This document shows positions 54,401 through 64,000 of a stretch of DNA of 64,000 bases, in pieces. This DNA comes from Linepithema humile (lineage: Eukaryota; Arthropoda; Insecta; Hymenoptera; Formicidae): positions 18,095,501 to 18,159,500 of the forward strand of contig NC_090134.1 in the NCBI RefSeq assembly GCF_040581485.1, in the 5' to 3' direction. The notes under the pieces are model-generated. The model searched no databases. It was given only the letters and a program-made list of their open reading frames with translations, and was not told the origin of the DNA. The translations under genes were made by a program, and so were the position numbers. The first letter of the stretch is position 1, and the number at the start of each line of letters is the position of its first letter.

Positions 54401-55346
54401 AATTTATGTGTATGTTTCATAATTATTATTAGCCGAAAGAGTTACCGCAATTTATTTCGTCGCTGTTGTCTGTACAATCTTTCGTGCCATCGCAAACCCA
54501 TTCATTTCTCACACAAAATCCATTGTTACAGCGAAACTTATCAGTACAATTTAACTATTGTAACAAAAAATAAAATTGCAAAAAAATTTATTATAACATA
54601 AAGTAATACAGATAAAAAAAGATAAATAATGTGCGATAATGTGCGATAATGTGCGATAAAGTACGATAATGTGCGATAATGTGCGAAATAATCACGTTAA
54701 TTCACTTACATGTTCCTGACAATCAACCAATTCATCGCTATGATCTGTGCAATCAAATACTTCATCGCAAAACTTGTGTTCCGGTATGCACTCTTTTTTA
54801 TTTTGACATGAAAATTCATCATTAGCACAAGTAACATGATTTCCCTGAAAGCACAAACATGTTATTTAACTTGATACGGTATGTGTACACAAATGATCTA
54901 GAAAAGTAAAAAGTTGTGGATGTTCACTTAGAAGACAATTTCTCAAACTGAAAGTATATAATAACTGGAATGTCATCGGCAATTATATAATATTCACCAT
55001 GTGGCAATTTTCTTCATCGCTATCATCGTCACAGTCAGACACAACATCACATTGATGTAAGTTTGATACGCATCGAATGCTTCCTGTTGTACATTGAAAT
55101 TTATTCTTTGGACATGATCCTTCATAGTAAGAATAATCTTCGTTTCCGACTTTTCGGTCGATCGCAAATTAGAGCATAAAAAATCGATGTTTTAAAAATT
55201 AATGTATGTTACAAATTTTAATATTAATATTTTGTCTTACATTCATCTGTAAAAGCATCATATAGATCGACAGATTGAAACATGCCTTCAACCCCAGAAA
55301 CCCATAAAAAGCTGCACACAAGTAACAGGTACGCAATACGACACAT
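45418..55346 (-). CDS. VgR: VgR-type LDL receptor, copy B, complete
   Basis: Endocytic receptor that takes vitellogenin into oocytes in insects. 31 coding exons: 55346-55241, 55149-54998, 54844-54710, 54554-54446, 54351-54217, 54054-53938, 53854-53729, 53648-53424, 52962-52791, 52611-52395, 52313-52122, 52045-51925, 51798-51652, 51570-51318, 51230-51001, 50902-50756, 50674-50541, 50381-50257, 50103-49910, 49564-49386, 49096-48855, 48639-48350, 48126-47890, 47843-47649, 47437-47295, 47217-47126, 46941-46704, 46561-46381, 46287-45969, 45890-45743 and 45513-45418. They total 5,397 bases (1,798 residues), close to known insect VgRs. Order: signal peptide, 4 LDLa (exons 2-5), EGF1, EGF2 (DIDECQTYG), propeller 1 (FYWSE, LYWSD), EGF3, propeller 2, EGF-like, 8 LDLa (exons 18-22), 2 EGF (exon 23, DINEC), propeller 3, EGF, membrane segment (exon 29), tail with RFQNPLF. 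Weak donors at exon 14 (GTGCTG) and a shifted acceptor at exon 31. Confidence 0.9.
47851..47889. repeat. Short duplication spanning a splice donor in copy B
   Basis: GCGACTACTTACCGAT occurs twice in a row, separated by TTAGTA. On the minus strand this creates two GTAAGTAGTCG donors 22 bases apart at the end of exon 23. Copies A and C have one. Confidence 0.75.
54626..54686. repeat. Minisatellite, 10-bp unit
   Basis: About six copies of ATAATGTGCG, one of them changed (AAAGTACG), in intron 3 of VgR copy B. Confidence 0.85.
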
Positions 55347-55763
55347 AATCTGCAAAATACGTTAAAATTTTATTATCAATTATTTGTTACTTTCTCAATT
55401 ACTTTTGCACTAATCTATTTAAATACGCGAGTTACACATTAAATTTTTTAAATAGAAGTAGAATTATTTTCGTGAATAGTTCTAAAAATGTTTACCAAGT
55501 ACAATCAAATACATAAGCTATTAAACGCTAATTTGTAGTAATTAATCGTTAGTCGACCACTTAAACATTATTATCAATATAAAAATTATTTTTTTAATTG
55601 CCATGAGAGAAAATCATGCAGTAAATTTTTTTATAATAATTAAAACTTAAACATTCCAATTTGTAATAATTCTTATTTTATTTAATGACAATAAATGTTA
55701 ATTAAAAGTTAAAGAATATTGTAGAAGATTATCAATCTATCGCGTTCTACAATGTCCTCGATA

Positions 55764-55917
55764 CACTAGCGTATCCTGATGTCGATAATAGGGGAGGTTT
55801 TGACCTGCTTTAATGCATTTTTTATCAAGATTCTTGAAACAGATCCAGCAAAATTGATTTTTTTAACTTGGAAGGGGGGGAGGTTTAAACCCCCCCCCCC
55901 CCCCAGGATCCGCTAGT
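55764..55917. mobile_element. hAT-like MITE, 154 bp
   Basis: Both ends are flanked by the 8-base direct repeat CCTCGATA (55756-55763 and 55918-55925). The inverted ends are CACTAGCGTATCCTG on the left and CAGGATCCGCTAG on the right. An 8-base target duplication is typical of hAT elements. Unit A has the uninterrupted site near 42430. The right part has a G-run and a C-run that could form a hairpin around TTTAAA. Confidence 0.8.
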
Positions 55918-56366
55918 CCTCGATATATCTTTTCGCGAGTACGAATAAGGCATAATCAAAATGCTGATTAATAATAACAACGGTTCAATTGTTTCAATTA
56001 CTTGTTTTTTATAAATATGTTAATAAATGGAATTAAAATCGCACATATTAAAATACTGCCTATACATGCAAAATTGTATGATTAGAATTGTAAAGAGTGT
56101 TATATTTTATATGAAGATGGTAAATTTAAATGTATTATAATATTATATCATAATATTGAAGTGAATCAAGCACTCTTTAGACGACTTAAAATTCGCGACA
56201 CAAATCGAGATAAAACGGTACTTATAACTTTATGTAATAAAAAATATTTAAAAAGTGTTTTAAATAATTCGATATATAAAATATAATTAATATTATTATA
56301 TATACTTTTAAATAATATCTAATTGTGGATAAAAACTGGAATAAAAGATAAATCAAATATACTCAC

Positions 56367-56545
56367 TGCAATGAATGAAAGCACTTAAAAACATTAATGT
56401 ATTCACGTATTTTTTATAATCTAAATGAAGAAAAAATATTCTGACCCAACCGTTGCGTTGCATGGAATGTTCCACACTAAATGTCCGATTTGAAATCGGT
56501 CTCTGCGAGTTCTTGTTTCCACCAAATCTTATCGAGAGAACCTAA
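56367..56545 (-). other. 5' untranslated exon of VgR copy B
   Basis: The minus strand has CATTGCA|GTGAGTATAT with the exon ending at 56367. The matching acceptor, TTTTGCAG, ends at 55350, three bases before the start codon at 55346. The upstream end is uncertain. Confidence 0.5.
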
Positions 56546-58110
56546 AAGTCTCTATTAACAACAAACTTAATGGATATCTCGTACAAATACATTCGGCATG
56601 ACAATAGGTGCCTAGAAATACAAATTTCACCAGCTAACTGAGAATTCAAATAATATTTCAAAATATATATATGAAAATTGAAATAATAAATTTTAACACA
56701 TCATAATAAATGCAAATATGTCTATAAGATAATTACGTTACATTAATTTAAATCCTCCTTTTAGAGAATATCATAAATTATATTATAACTGTAATTGTTA
56801 CAAATTTATTTATAAATTATATCATAATTTTTACAATAATACGATTAAACAATGTCAGAGTGTTAAGTATTAAAAAGATAAAAGAAAAAGATTGATGATT
56901 AATCTGATGACCAACTTACTATATTTTAATAATTTCGATTATTTACTAAGCATCAGCGACTAGAAAATATACAGTGATTGGAACAGTACTGCTTGAAAAC
57001 CGATCGAATAAAGTACTATATTGCTGCAGTCGACAAAAGTTGAATATTCTTAGAAGTTTTTGTAGACAGCAGGTTTATTTTTATCTGAAAAAGAATGCTA
57101 CGATATTTGATAAAAAATGGTCCAATATCAGAGAACTAGTAGTCCAAGTGAAAATATTCTGAATCGTTAGTATTATCCTTTATCTCTGTTCATCGTGAAG
57201 GTTTGTCGGTGATAAATGGGCAAATAAGAAATTTCAGTAATGGTTATAAAATATTTTGGCATACCTTCTAAAATTTTTGAAAATATGATAGCTGTAATTG
57301 CTACTTTCACCTTGGCTATCATAATAAACAGCTCCCGCACGATCATGCCTTATGTCTGCTAATCACGTTTCACGTGATATTTATAAATTATAATGAGATA
57401 GGAATTAAAATTAATAACATAGAAATTATATTACAAAAAAGAAACATTTTACAGGGAAGTATTTTTTACAAATTATACTTACAAATTATACTACAAATGC
57501 TGCACAACTAAGTGCTGTATGTGTGATAGAATTTATATATTTTAACTGTTATTAAACTATTAGATGTTTAATTGTCAATGCACAAGCAATTCAAGCATTT
57601 AATGGAGAAATCAAAATACATTTTTCTTAAAGTAATTTGTTCTTATTAAAAACAACAAGAAAACTTTGAAATTGCTAATTACTGATAATTAATAATTATA
57701 GATTAAGGAATGATTGAATCAATTCGATGTGAAATTTGTCTATTTCACACTGAATTATTTGCTTCCGCATTTAAAATGACAATAAATCTTTCAGACATAC
57801 TTTAAATTTTGATGTATTTTGGTACTAAATATTGTATCTATTTTGCATGACGGAAAATTGATGTTTACAGAGATCGAATATTCGTGGCTGCCGTTATCAA
57901 CAAATCTTAAGCGAAAGACTCGTACAAAAAATGCAATGTCGAAGATGAACAATATATGGATATGTTCAGAACTTCCTATTGTTACTCGGTGTAGCTTTCA
58001 TAAGACCAATAATGCAATGCTCAACACTAATTAAAATACAGCGATCAGAAATTTTGCGAGTTTTCATCAAGTTACTTCGATCGACAAAAACAAATTTCCT
58101 CACAAAATAC

Positions 58111-58345
58111 CTGCGATATTGGTCGATGACGCATCTCCATCTTTTTTCTAATGTAAAAGGTATGTAATGTAGCAGATCCGACAATTAGTCCAGGAAACAT
58201 TGCTGGAGCAATAAATCCAAAGGTCGTAATCAACAGCTGCAAGACGAAAAAGCTTTCGCAGGCTTTGTATTTGGTCCTGAAGCAAAAGCATGAGCCGATC
58301 AGCGCTGCCGAGAAGAAACCGACCTGCGAAAGAGAATGTTCAACC
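58111..58345 (-). pseudogene. Isolated exon of an unidentified membrane protein
   Basis: A 235-base minus-strand exon between a good acceptor (CTCTTTCAG) and a donor (CGCAG|GTATTT). It encodes about 78 residues with two hydrophobic stretches, one around GFFSAALIGSCFCF and one around GFIAPAMFPGLIVGSA, then a basic patch (IRKKMEMRHR). No companion exon was found nearby, so it is treated as a stranded fragment. The family is not recognised. Confidence 0.4.
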
Positions 58346-58361
58346 CTGAAAGAGAAATAAG

Positions 58362-58977
58362 ATGCATTACTGTCCGTATTGTCATAAGAGCTTTGATCGA
58401 CCATGGGTGCTCAAGGGCCATTTGCGCCTTTACTCGGGCGACAGGCCCTTCGAGTGCCCAGTCTGTCACAAATCTTTTGCCGATCGGTACGTACAATTCA
58501 TAACAAAAAGCAACGTTCTATTAAGATTAAGATTTTGAAAATGCACTTTAACCTAAACATCAATAAATTAAAAATTAATTTTTCAAAAATCCCACTTTTG
58601 GTAACATTTAAATTTGTAATTCAAAACATCTGCAGTCATATGCAAAAAAATGAATAATAATTACAAGACATTGTATATGTTTATTGTATTGAACCGGTAC
58701 TATTTACATCGAAACAGTAATAATTATTGAGAAATCATTAACTATTCTGTACTTAGCTGATTATCCATTGTGCACCGTTGTGGTATTTCACGGTTCGAAT
58801 CTGCGCGCTCACCAGAGAACACGTAATCATCATCAGTGGCAATGGCGTTGCGGTGTGTGCTTTAAGGCTTTCTCGCAAAGACGCAACTTGGAATGTCATT
58901 GTCCAGAAGCTTGTTGTAATTATCATATGCTTCAGAAAAAAGAACTCACTTGTCCAGAAATGGATATGAAAAACTGA
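58362..58977 (+). pseudogene. Decayed Snail-like C2H2 zinc-finger copy
   Basis: Exon 1 (about 58362-58486) encodes CPYCHKSFDRPWVLKGHLRL, then CPVCHKSFADR, with donor GTACGT. Exon 2 (58794-58977) continues with SNLRAHQRTRNHH and CGVCFKAFSQRRNLE, then a stop. Linked as RSNLRAH they match the Snail/Scratch signature. Signs of decay: the acceptor before exon 2 is GG instead of AG, the second zinc-binding histidine of the first finger is tyrosine, and the first residue after LE in the last finger is cysteine where a basic residue is usual. Only the finger region is present. The family call is from memory of the motif. Confidence 0.6.
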
Positions 58978-59819
58978 ATGATAATATCACAAGCAATTCC
59001 GATATACAGATGTCCTCAACAGTATCTATTACGCATAAAATTTTGCGATTTATTACAATATTATAACTGTGTTTTAATTTAACAATAAAAACTATGCTAA
59101 CTCTTCAATGTAAAATGCTTTGAATAAAATTAAATTTTAATTTCTACAATACTTTTATTTGCTCTACAACATTTTCTGTATCTTACTTTTTTTTTTCCTG
59201 TACTACAAAATTAAATCGAATTTAAGCATAGTAATCGCCTTTCTCTATTAAAACATTGTAATAATCGTAATACTGATATTTAACAAATGCAATTTTCATT
59301 AATTATGTGGTAATACTAAGTGTAAAATCCAATTTTAAAAGTAAATTTTTTTTAAATTATATATATATAAATTGTTAAAAAAGTGAGAATTTTTATAAAC
59401 AATTGTTACCTAACTTTTGCGCAAGATAAAAATTTTATTCCATTTTATGTATACAAAATTGTAAAAACTTTTTTGTGTGCTACAATACAAAAAGTACACA
59501 TATAATATAAATGAATACAATTTATAACATCAGCTATACAACACATAATTATTATATTACCAATTAATATTATCACAAATATCAAGACACTACGGATAAA
59601 CATGTATCTCAGTACATTATATATTCTTATATAACATTTGATATCGTATATTATAGATCCAAAATATGTACATCATACATATTTTTTAAATACCTAATTT
59701 GAACTTAATAAGTGCTCTATTAAATAGTGTAATATATATGTCAGTAATATATGCGATATCAAAAATGTATCAAGTACGATATCAAATGCTATAACAGTAT
59801 ATAATACACTAAGGAACAT

Positions 59820-60887
59820 CCCAAGTAACACAGTCTGGCTATATTTGCTGCGACAGCAAAAATGTAATTAGTACAACGTTCTGCTAGCCTTGATTACAGC
59901 TATTTGGCAGCAAATGTTATTTTGCTAAACTTTTAACTGCAAAAGCGCTGTGACAACTAATAAAAAAGTCAAAATGCAGCCACAGCTATTTTAACTGTAT
60001 TAATAGCTGTAAAGTCGTTGTAATAGCAATAACAAAAGTCAAAATTCAACCACAGCTATTTTAGCTGTATGAATAGTTGTAAAAGCATTATGACAACTAT
60101 AAAGAAAAGTCAAAACCTCAGCCATTTTATTACTTTTGGGATTAAAAAGTGAATAGGTGACAAGTTTTCAAAATGAAAAGAAGACTATTGACCGACTTGC
60201 AAAAGTTTAGAAAATTTGGGAAGTTTATTATGCACGTACACCGTAAATTGTTACCATGCATGCGCATGGATAGAAGCTAAAATATAGCCAAAATAGCTGT
60301 AATCTGGCTGTAATTTATATGTCACAGCAAAAGCAGAGTAACGTGACTATCAGTTTTATATTAAATTTAGCATGTATCAGCGATGGTCAAGCGGACCTAT
60401 GCGTTCATTTATGCGGCTCTAATATTAATACTTAAAGATCTATGTATAGTTCTGTAATCAGTCTCTTATGAATTTGCGTCCGCGCTTGTATACTTATAAT
60501 ATACTTTATAAATGGTAATAATTTGTAATGATTAATTAATCTTTAAATTTGATCTAAGTTTAGTGAGGCGAATGTTCCGGGATGTCATAGGTTCAATACC
60601 AGTTAAAGCAAAAATTAAAAAAAAATTTTTTTTTAAACATTTTTACGTAATTTTACTGCCACTGCTGTAATGTGGCTATGACAACTTTTTTACGGCAAAA
60701 TAATTGTGCAGCCAAATGGCTACGATATAGTTTTCAAAGCCTAAAAATGTTGTCCCATTTTTGCTGCTACAACTTTGTCAAAACGACACAGTGATGTTGT
60801 GGCAGTAGCTGTGCTAGACAAAAATGCTGCGGTTTAAATTGCGACAACGTTATCGCAGACGTTTTAAAGTTTCATGTGCTACTTGGG
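59820..60887. mobile_element. Non-autonomous TIR transposon, 1.07 kb
   Basis: The ends CCCAAGTAACACA and TGTGCTACTTGGG are inverted. The flanking AT (59818-59819, 60888-60889) looks like a two-base target duplication: unit B keeps the empty site as AAACATGTTTA near 45050. Inside, about 59935-60115 holds three imperfect repeats of about 65 bp with CACAGCTATTTTAACTGTAT. No transposase frame. Superfamily not assigned. Confidence 0.75.
60375..60635 (+). repeat. Possible tRNA-derived SINE nested in the TIR element
   Basis: TGGTCAAGCGG at 60384-60394 resembles a tRNA A box and GGTTCAATACC at 60590-60600 a B box. An A-rich tail follows at about 60609-60625. The boxes are about 200 bases apart, wider than in a tRNA gene, so this is a decayed or composite element at best. 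Confidence 0.25.
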
Positions 60888-60960
60888 ATGTTTATCACTA
60901 GCGTCTGTTGAGAAATTTTTTAACGCGTGCACGCGGCTTACAAAGATTCGCATTCCTTAA

Positions 60961-61187
60961 CACGTTGACTGCCAACAATGTTAAAACTTTTTTCCATGTC
61001 TTAGCTTGGCCGCACGACATCTCGGTCGCCGTATTAGGTTTTTTAACACCACGCTATACAATCGATTGATTCATATTGATACAAAATATATTGTAAATGT
61101 AATTCTAATATTGGTGCCAAATAATATCGTAATCTCTAAAAAACAATATCGATACGACGGCCGATGCGTCGTGCGGCAGTCAACGTG
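60961..61187. mobile_element. TTAA-flanked MITE in unit C
   Basis: The best preserved of the three orthologous copies. It has TTAA at 60957-60960, inverted ends CACGTTGACTGCC and GGCAGTCAACGTG, and a right target site mutated to TCAA at 61188-61191. Confidence 0.7.
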
Positions 61188-61275
61188 TCAATTTAATTTT
61201 ATAATATATTTTATGTACTAATAATATAATTTAAATACCCATTAAGCCTTACGACCTTTCCATTAAACTCTCACA

Positions 61276-63979
61276 TTACGACCGTCCAAAATGAATTAAG
61301 GACGCATTTTTTTGTGTCTCTGAATTTTCTCTTTTTGGTTGATTCGAGCTTTCCTTCAATCTTTTTAAACTACTTTCCTTCGCAGCCTACAAGTGAAACT
61401 GCATATTTAATTCCGCAATAATTTATTGCATGTAAATAAATAATCATAAATCATCATAATCAACGGCTATTCTGCTCAATCGTATAATACGCGCATATAG
61501 TAATGCAGAAGTGTAAATAATTACATTTACCAATGTAATTAAATATATATAAATAAATGTAAATGCGTAAATAGCATACGATATAATTAGCAGAACGGGC
61601 ATTCATCGTTTGCTACTTACCTCCAATAATTTGTCAGTAACAGGATTCACATACTCGTGTTGTCCAGGGCATATGTTACACGAAGCCACGGAATTAAGAG
61701 TTACAGCAACTTCGTCTCTTCGGTCGAACGACGGGTTTTGGAAACGAATGCTGTCGAAACTGTATCATATCATTATTAATCATTATATCATGCTTGAAAA
61801 CCGATTTTTAAAGTCAAACAAATTTAGGACATACCTATTAGGATCTAAGTCACCCAACCGGTATCTATATTTTTGATAAAAATAGTAAACGCCTAACAAC
61901 GTTCCTATAACCAATACCGCGACTATTATTGTACTATATATGCCACTTTCATGACGGATATGTGCTGATTTCATGCTGGACATTCTTGAAGCAATTGTTA
62001 TCTCGTCATTCACACTTTTCGGACAAATAATACTGGATTCTACTGGTTTGCCATCTTGACAAATGCATGTCGCACGTGTAGAAGCAAGATTACGCACGTT
62101 AAGATCGTGCGTTAAAACGCACATATAATCGCAATGCTGCTTTTCACAAAGATTCTCCACTGTTGGATAAACAAATAACACAATTTTATTTTATAATATT
62201 AAATGTTTATAAATGTTGTATCATTTTGAAAGCTATTCGTTAGAGATATACTAACCGAGATTAGGATGTTTGGCAATATGATAGATGGTAAAGTGCTTGT
62301 GAATGTTGTGGGCGCCTATGTCTATTGTTGTACATGCATTGTCGCCATATAGTTTACACTTTTGTAAATGACCGTTCGAAGCCATTAACCAATAAATCGA
62401 GTCTTCGAAAATATTAATGCCCACCGGTTGATGTATCTAAAAATCAAAAAGTATTTTTGTTAGAGAAGAAAATATAACATATATATCAGCATAATGTTGC
62501 GAACAATACAATTGCGCTTTGTGCACAGATATCTTTCGTCATAATAGAAAGATCGTAGAAATAATGATATCCATTTACGTACATCTGTATTTAAGAACGT
62601 GGTGCGACCATCTCCTTCATAATTGGCTGATTCGATAGTTTTGAAGTAACTGTCCGACCAATATAATTTGAATCTTAGATGATCGATTGCCATTCCACTT
62701 ACGACGCTTATATTCCTAAAAACGATCTTTTTCATGTCGGCGCCCATCAAGTTCGTCCGATATATCTCAGCGATTGGCTTGTCGTGACTGTGCCAAGTGG
62801 TTTGAGACCAAAATAGATAACTGCAACATTAAGTGATATAAATTTTGTAGAATTTTAACGGGCATTGTATTGTACTTCAGCTTTCGATATTTTTTAACGC
62901 GTCTGAATTAATTTGATAATGTAATTATAAATGATATAATAATTCGATTGTTAGATGAACGAAAGTGAGAAAGCTGTAAGAGACATAATAATATAGATAC
63001 CTTGCTAACGGATCGATTACAAGGGCCGTAACTTTCGCCATACCCTTTATCTCGGCCACTACTGCACATTTTAATTGTTCCAAGTTGCACATCTTTATAA
63101 TAAATAATAATTTAGATTAATAATCAGCAAACAGTGCAGTCATCGGTTTGATATTGTAAAGAAATATACCTTAATCACATTTGGACGGTTGTCATTATTG
63201 AAGTAGACATTATTGGTGATCCAATCAACCGCAATCGCTCCCGGAGTAAGGTTGCCAATGGTCAAGATTTCTTGCGTTTTAACGTTGATTTTGTTAATAG
63301 TGCCCTCATCCTCTGCAATTATTTTATCTCAGTATTTATTCGAACAATATACGCGTGCCTTTAAAGAAACGCTTCTAAAAAGCTTATAAATGATTTAGAA
63401 TCTTAACTTCTTTTAATGAATATCTTCACAATTTTAATCTTTAAGCAATTTTTAAACCGCTCGTAACTTTTTTATTTTTTTAATAGATATTGTATTTGTA
63501 TAATGTAATGCAGACTAACCGCTACTCCAATAAAGAGCATCATTGAACGCATTCGAATCGATACTGCTTACGCTTAAGCCTGATAACTGATGCACCAAAT
63601 CAATAGATCGTACATCAGACGATATATTCCTGATATCTTCATCGGTGGCGGTGATAAATTGCATCTGCGGTCCTAGACGATCATTGACATTCATTATTAT
63701 ATCATGAATAACTTGCACAAAGATTTAGTAGCGACTACTTACCGATAGCTTTGCAAGAAATTTTATCGGTACGAAGAGAGTATTCGTCTATGCACGAACA
63801 TTCGTATGATCCGACAGTGTTCACACACTTCTGCGAACAAACATTTTGTTGGCACTCATTTATATCGTTACAAGACATCCCGTCGGAATCCAAGCTATAT
63901 CCAGATCGACAACTGCAAACAGCGCCGTTCGGTGTATTGTGACACAGGTCTTCACATTTAGCATTTTGACAAGCTATTG
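61276..63979 (-). CDS. VgR-type LDL receptor, copy C, 3' part
   Basis: The nine exons in the window correspond to exons 23-31 of copy B: 63979-63743 (two EGF, DINEC), 63711-63520, 63312-63170, 63092-63001, 62820-62583, 62436-62256, 62159-61835 (EGF and membrane segment), 61759-61621 (tail, RFQNPSF) and 61386-61276. All are open, with the phases of copy B. The last exon uses the acceptor CTTGTAG and starts AAKESS. The FxNPxF endocytosis motif is kept. The 5' part (signal, LDLa domains, first propellers) lies beyond the right window edge, so completeness is unknown. Confidence 0.85.
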
Positions 63980-64000
63980 CTGTATGAAAAAAACAGACAT

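Larger units (their letters stand above)
44346..57030 (-). repeat. VgR tandem array, unit B
   Basis: Second segmental unit. It starts with AATAACATTAAATGCTTCG at the A-B junction and ends at CTATATTGCTGCAG near 57024, which matches the 5' end of unit A near 44340. It contains the complete VgR copy, its 5' exon, one old MITE and one new hAT-like MITE. Confidence 0.8.
57031..59106. other. Unique 2.1 kb segment between units B and C
   Basis: This segment is missing at the A-B junction, where the two units meet directly near 44346. It contains an exon of a membrane protein (minus strand) and a decayed zinc-finger copy (plus strand), both listed separately. About 57031-57970 shows nothing else recognisable. 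Confidence 0.7.
59107..64000 (-). repeat. VgR tandem array, unit C (cut by window end)
   Basis: Third segmental unit. It begins with AAAATGCTTTGAATAAAATT, which matches the start of unit B near 44352. It holds the 3' flank, a unit-specific TIR element, the old TTAA MITE and the 3' half of a VgR gene. Confidence 0.8.

Noticed and set aside
60384..60600. A tRNA gene
   Set aside because: The A-box-like and B-box-like words are about 200 bases apart and no cloverleaf can be drawn.

Overview
The window is nuclear DNA from an insect, most likely an ant or another hymenopteran. It is AT-rich, its genes are split by many short introns, and the recognisable genes are an insulin-like peptide with the hymenopteran ILP2 type of B chain, the ionotropic receptor Ir76b, glutathione synthetase, and vitellogenin-receptor (VgR)-type members of the LDL-receptor family. 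No tRNA, rRNA or CRISPR array was found. All gene models were assembled by eye from reading frames, splice signals and intron phases.

Layout. 1-1766: a young, internally deleted Gypsy-type LTR retrotransposon on the minus strand. 1767-15237: non-coding, with simple and tandem repeats and weak promoter or 5' exon candidates. 15238-17127 (+): insulin-like peptide, three coding exons. 17128-21972: no gene seen. 21973-27121 (+): Ir76b, nine coding exons. 27540-28442 (-): a candidate three-exon micro-gene, divergent from the next gene. 28682-31326 (+): glutathione synthetase, eleven exons.

From about 31.47 kb to the right end the window is a tandem array of three VgR-type genes, all on the minus strand, each in a repeat unit of about 13 kb. 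Copy B (55346 to 45418) is complete: 31 coding exons, 1,798 codons plus stop, every intron phase compatible, with 4 LDLa, EGF and YWTD propellers, 8 LDLa, EGF and a third propeller, a membrane segment and a cytoplasmic tail with FQNPLF. Copy A (41664 to 32521) is open throughout but has lost the whole first ligand-binding domain (4 LDLa exons) and the FxNPxF tail motif. Copy C (63979 to 61276) is cut by the window end; its last nine exons are intact and keep FQNPSF. The copies resemble each other in a patchwork (A-C in one exon, B-C in another, A-B in a third), which suggests gene conversion.

Mobile elements date the array. A TTAA-flanked MITE sits at the same place in all three units and so predates the duplications. 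A hAT-like MITE upstream of B and a 1.07 kb TIR element downstream of C each occur in one unit only. About 2.1 kb between B and C is foreign to the unit and holds a decayed Snail-like zinc-finger copy next to an exon of an unidentified membrane protein.

The most unusual content is the VgR array, above all the diverged copy A. Vitellogenin uptake, insulin signalling and glutathione synthesis all matter to reproduction, but nothing in the sequence shows that these neighbours act together.
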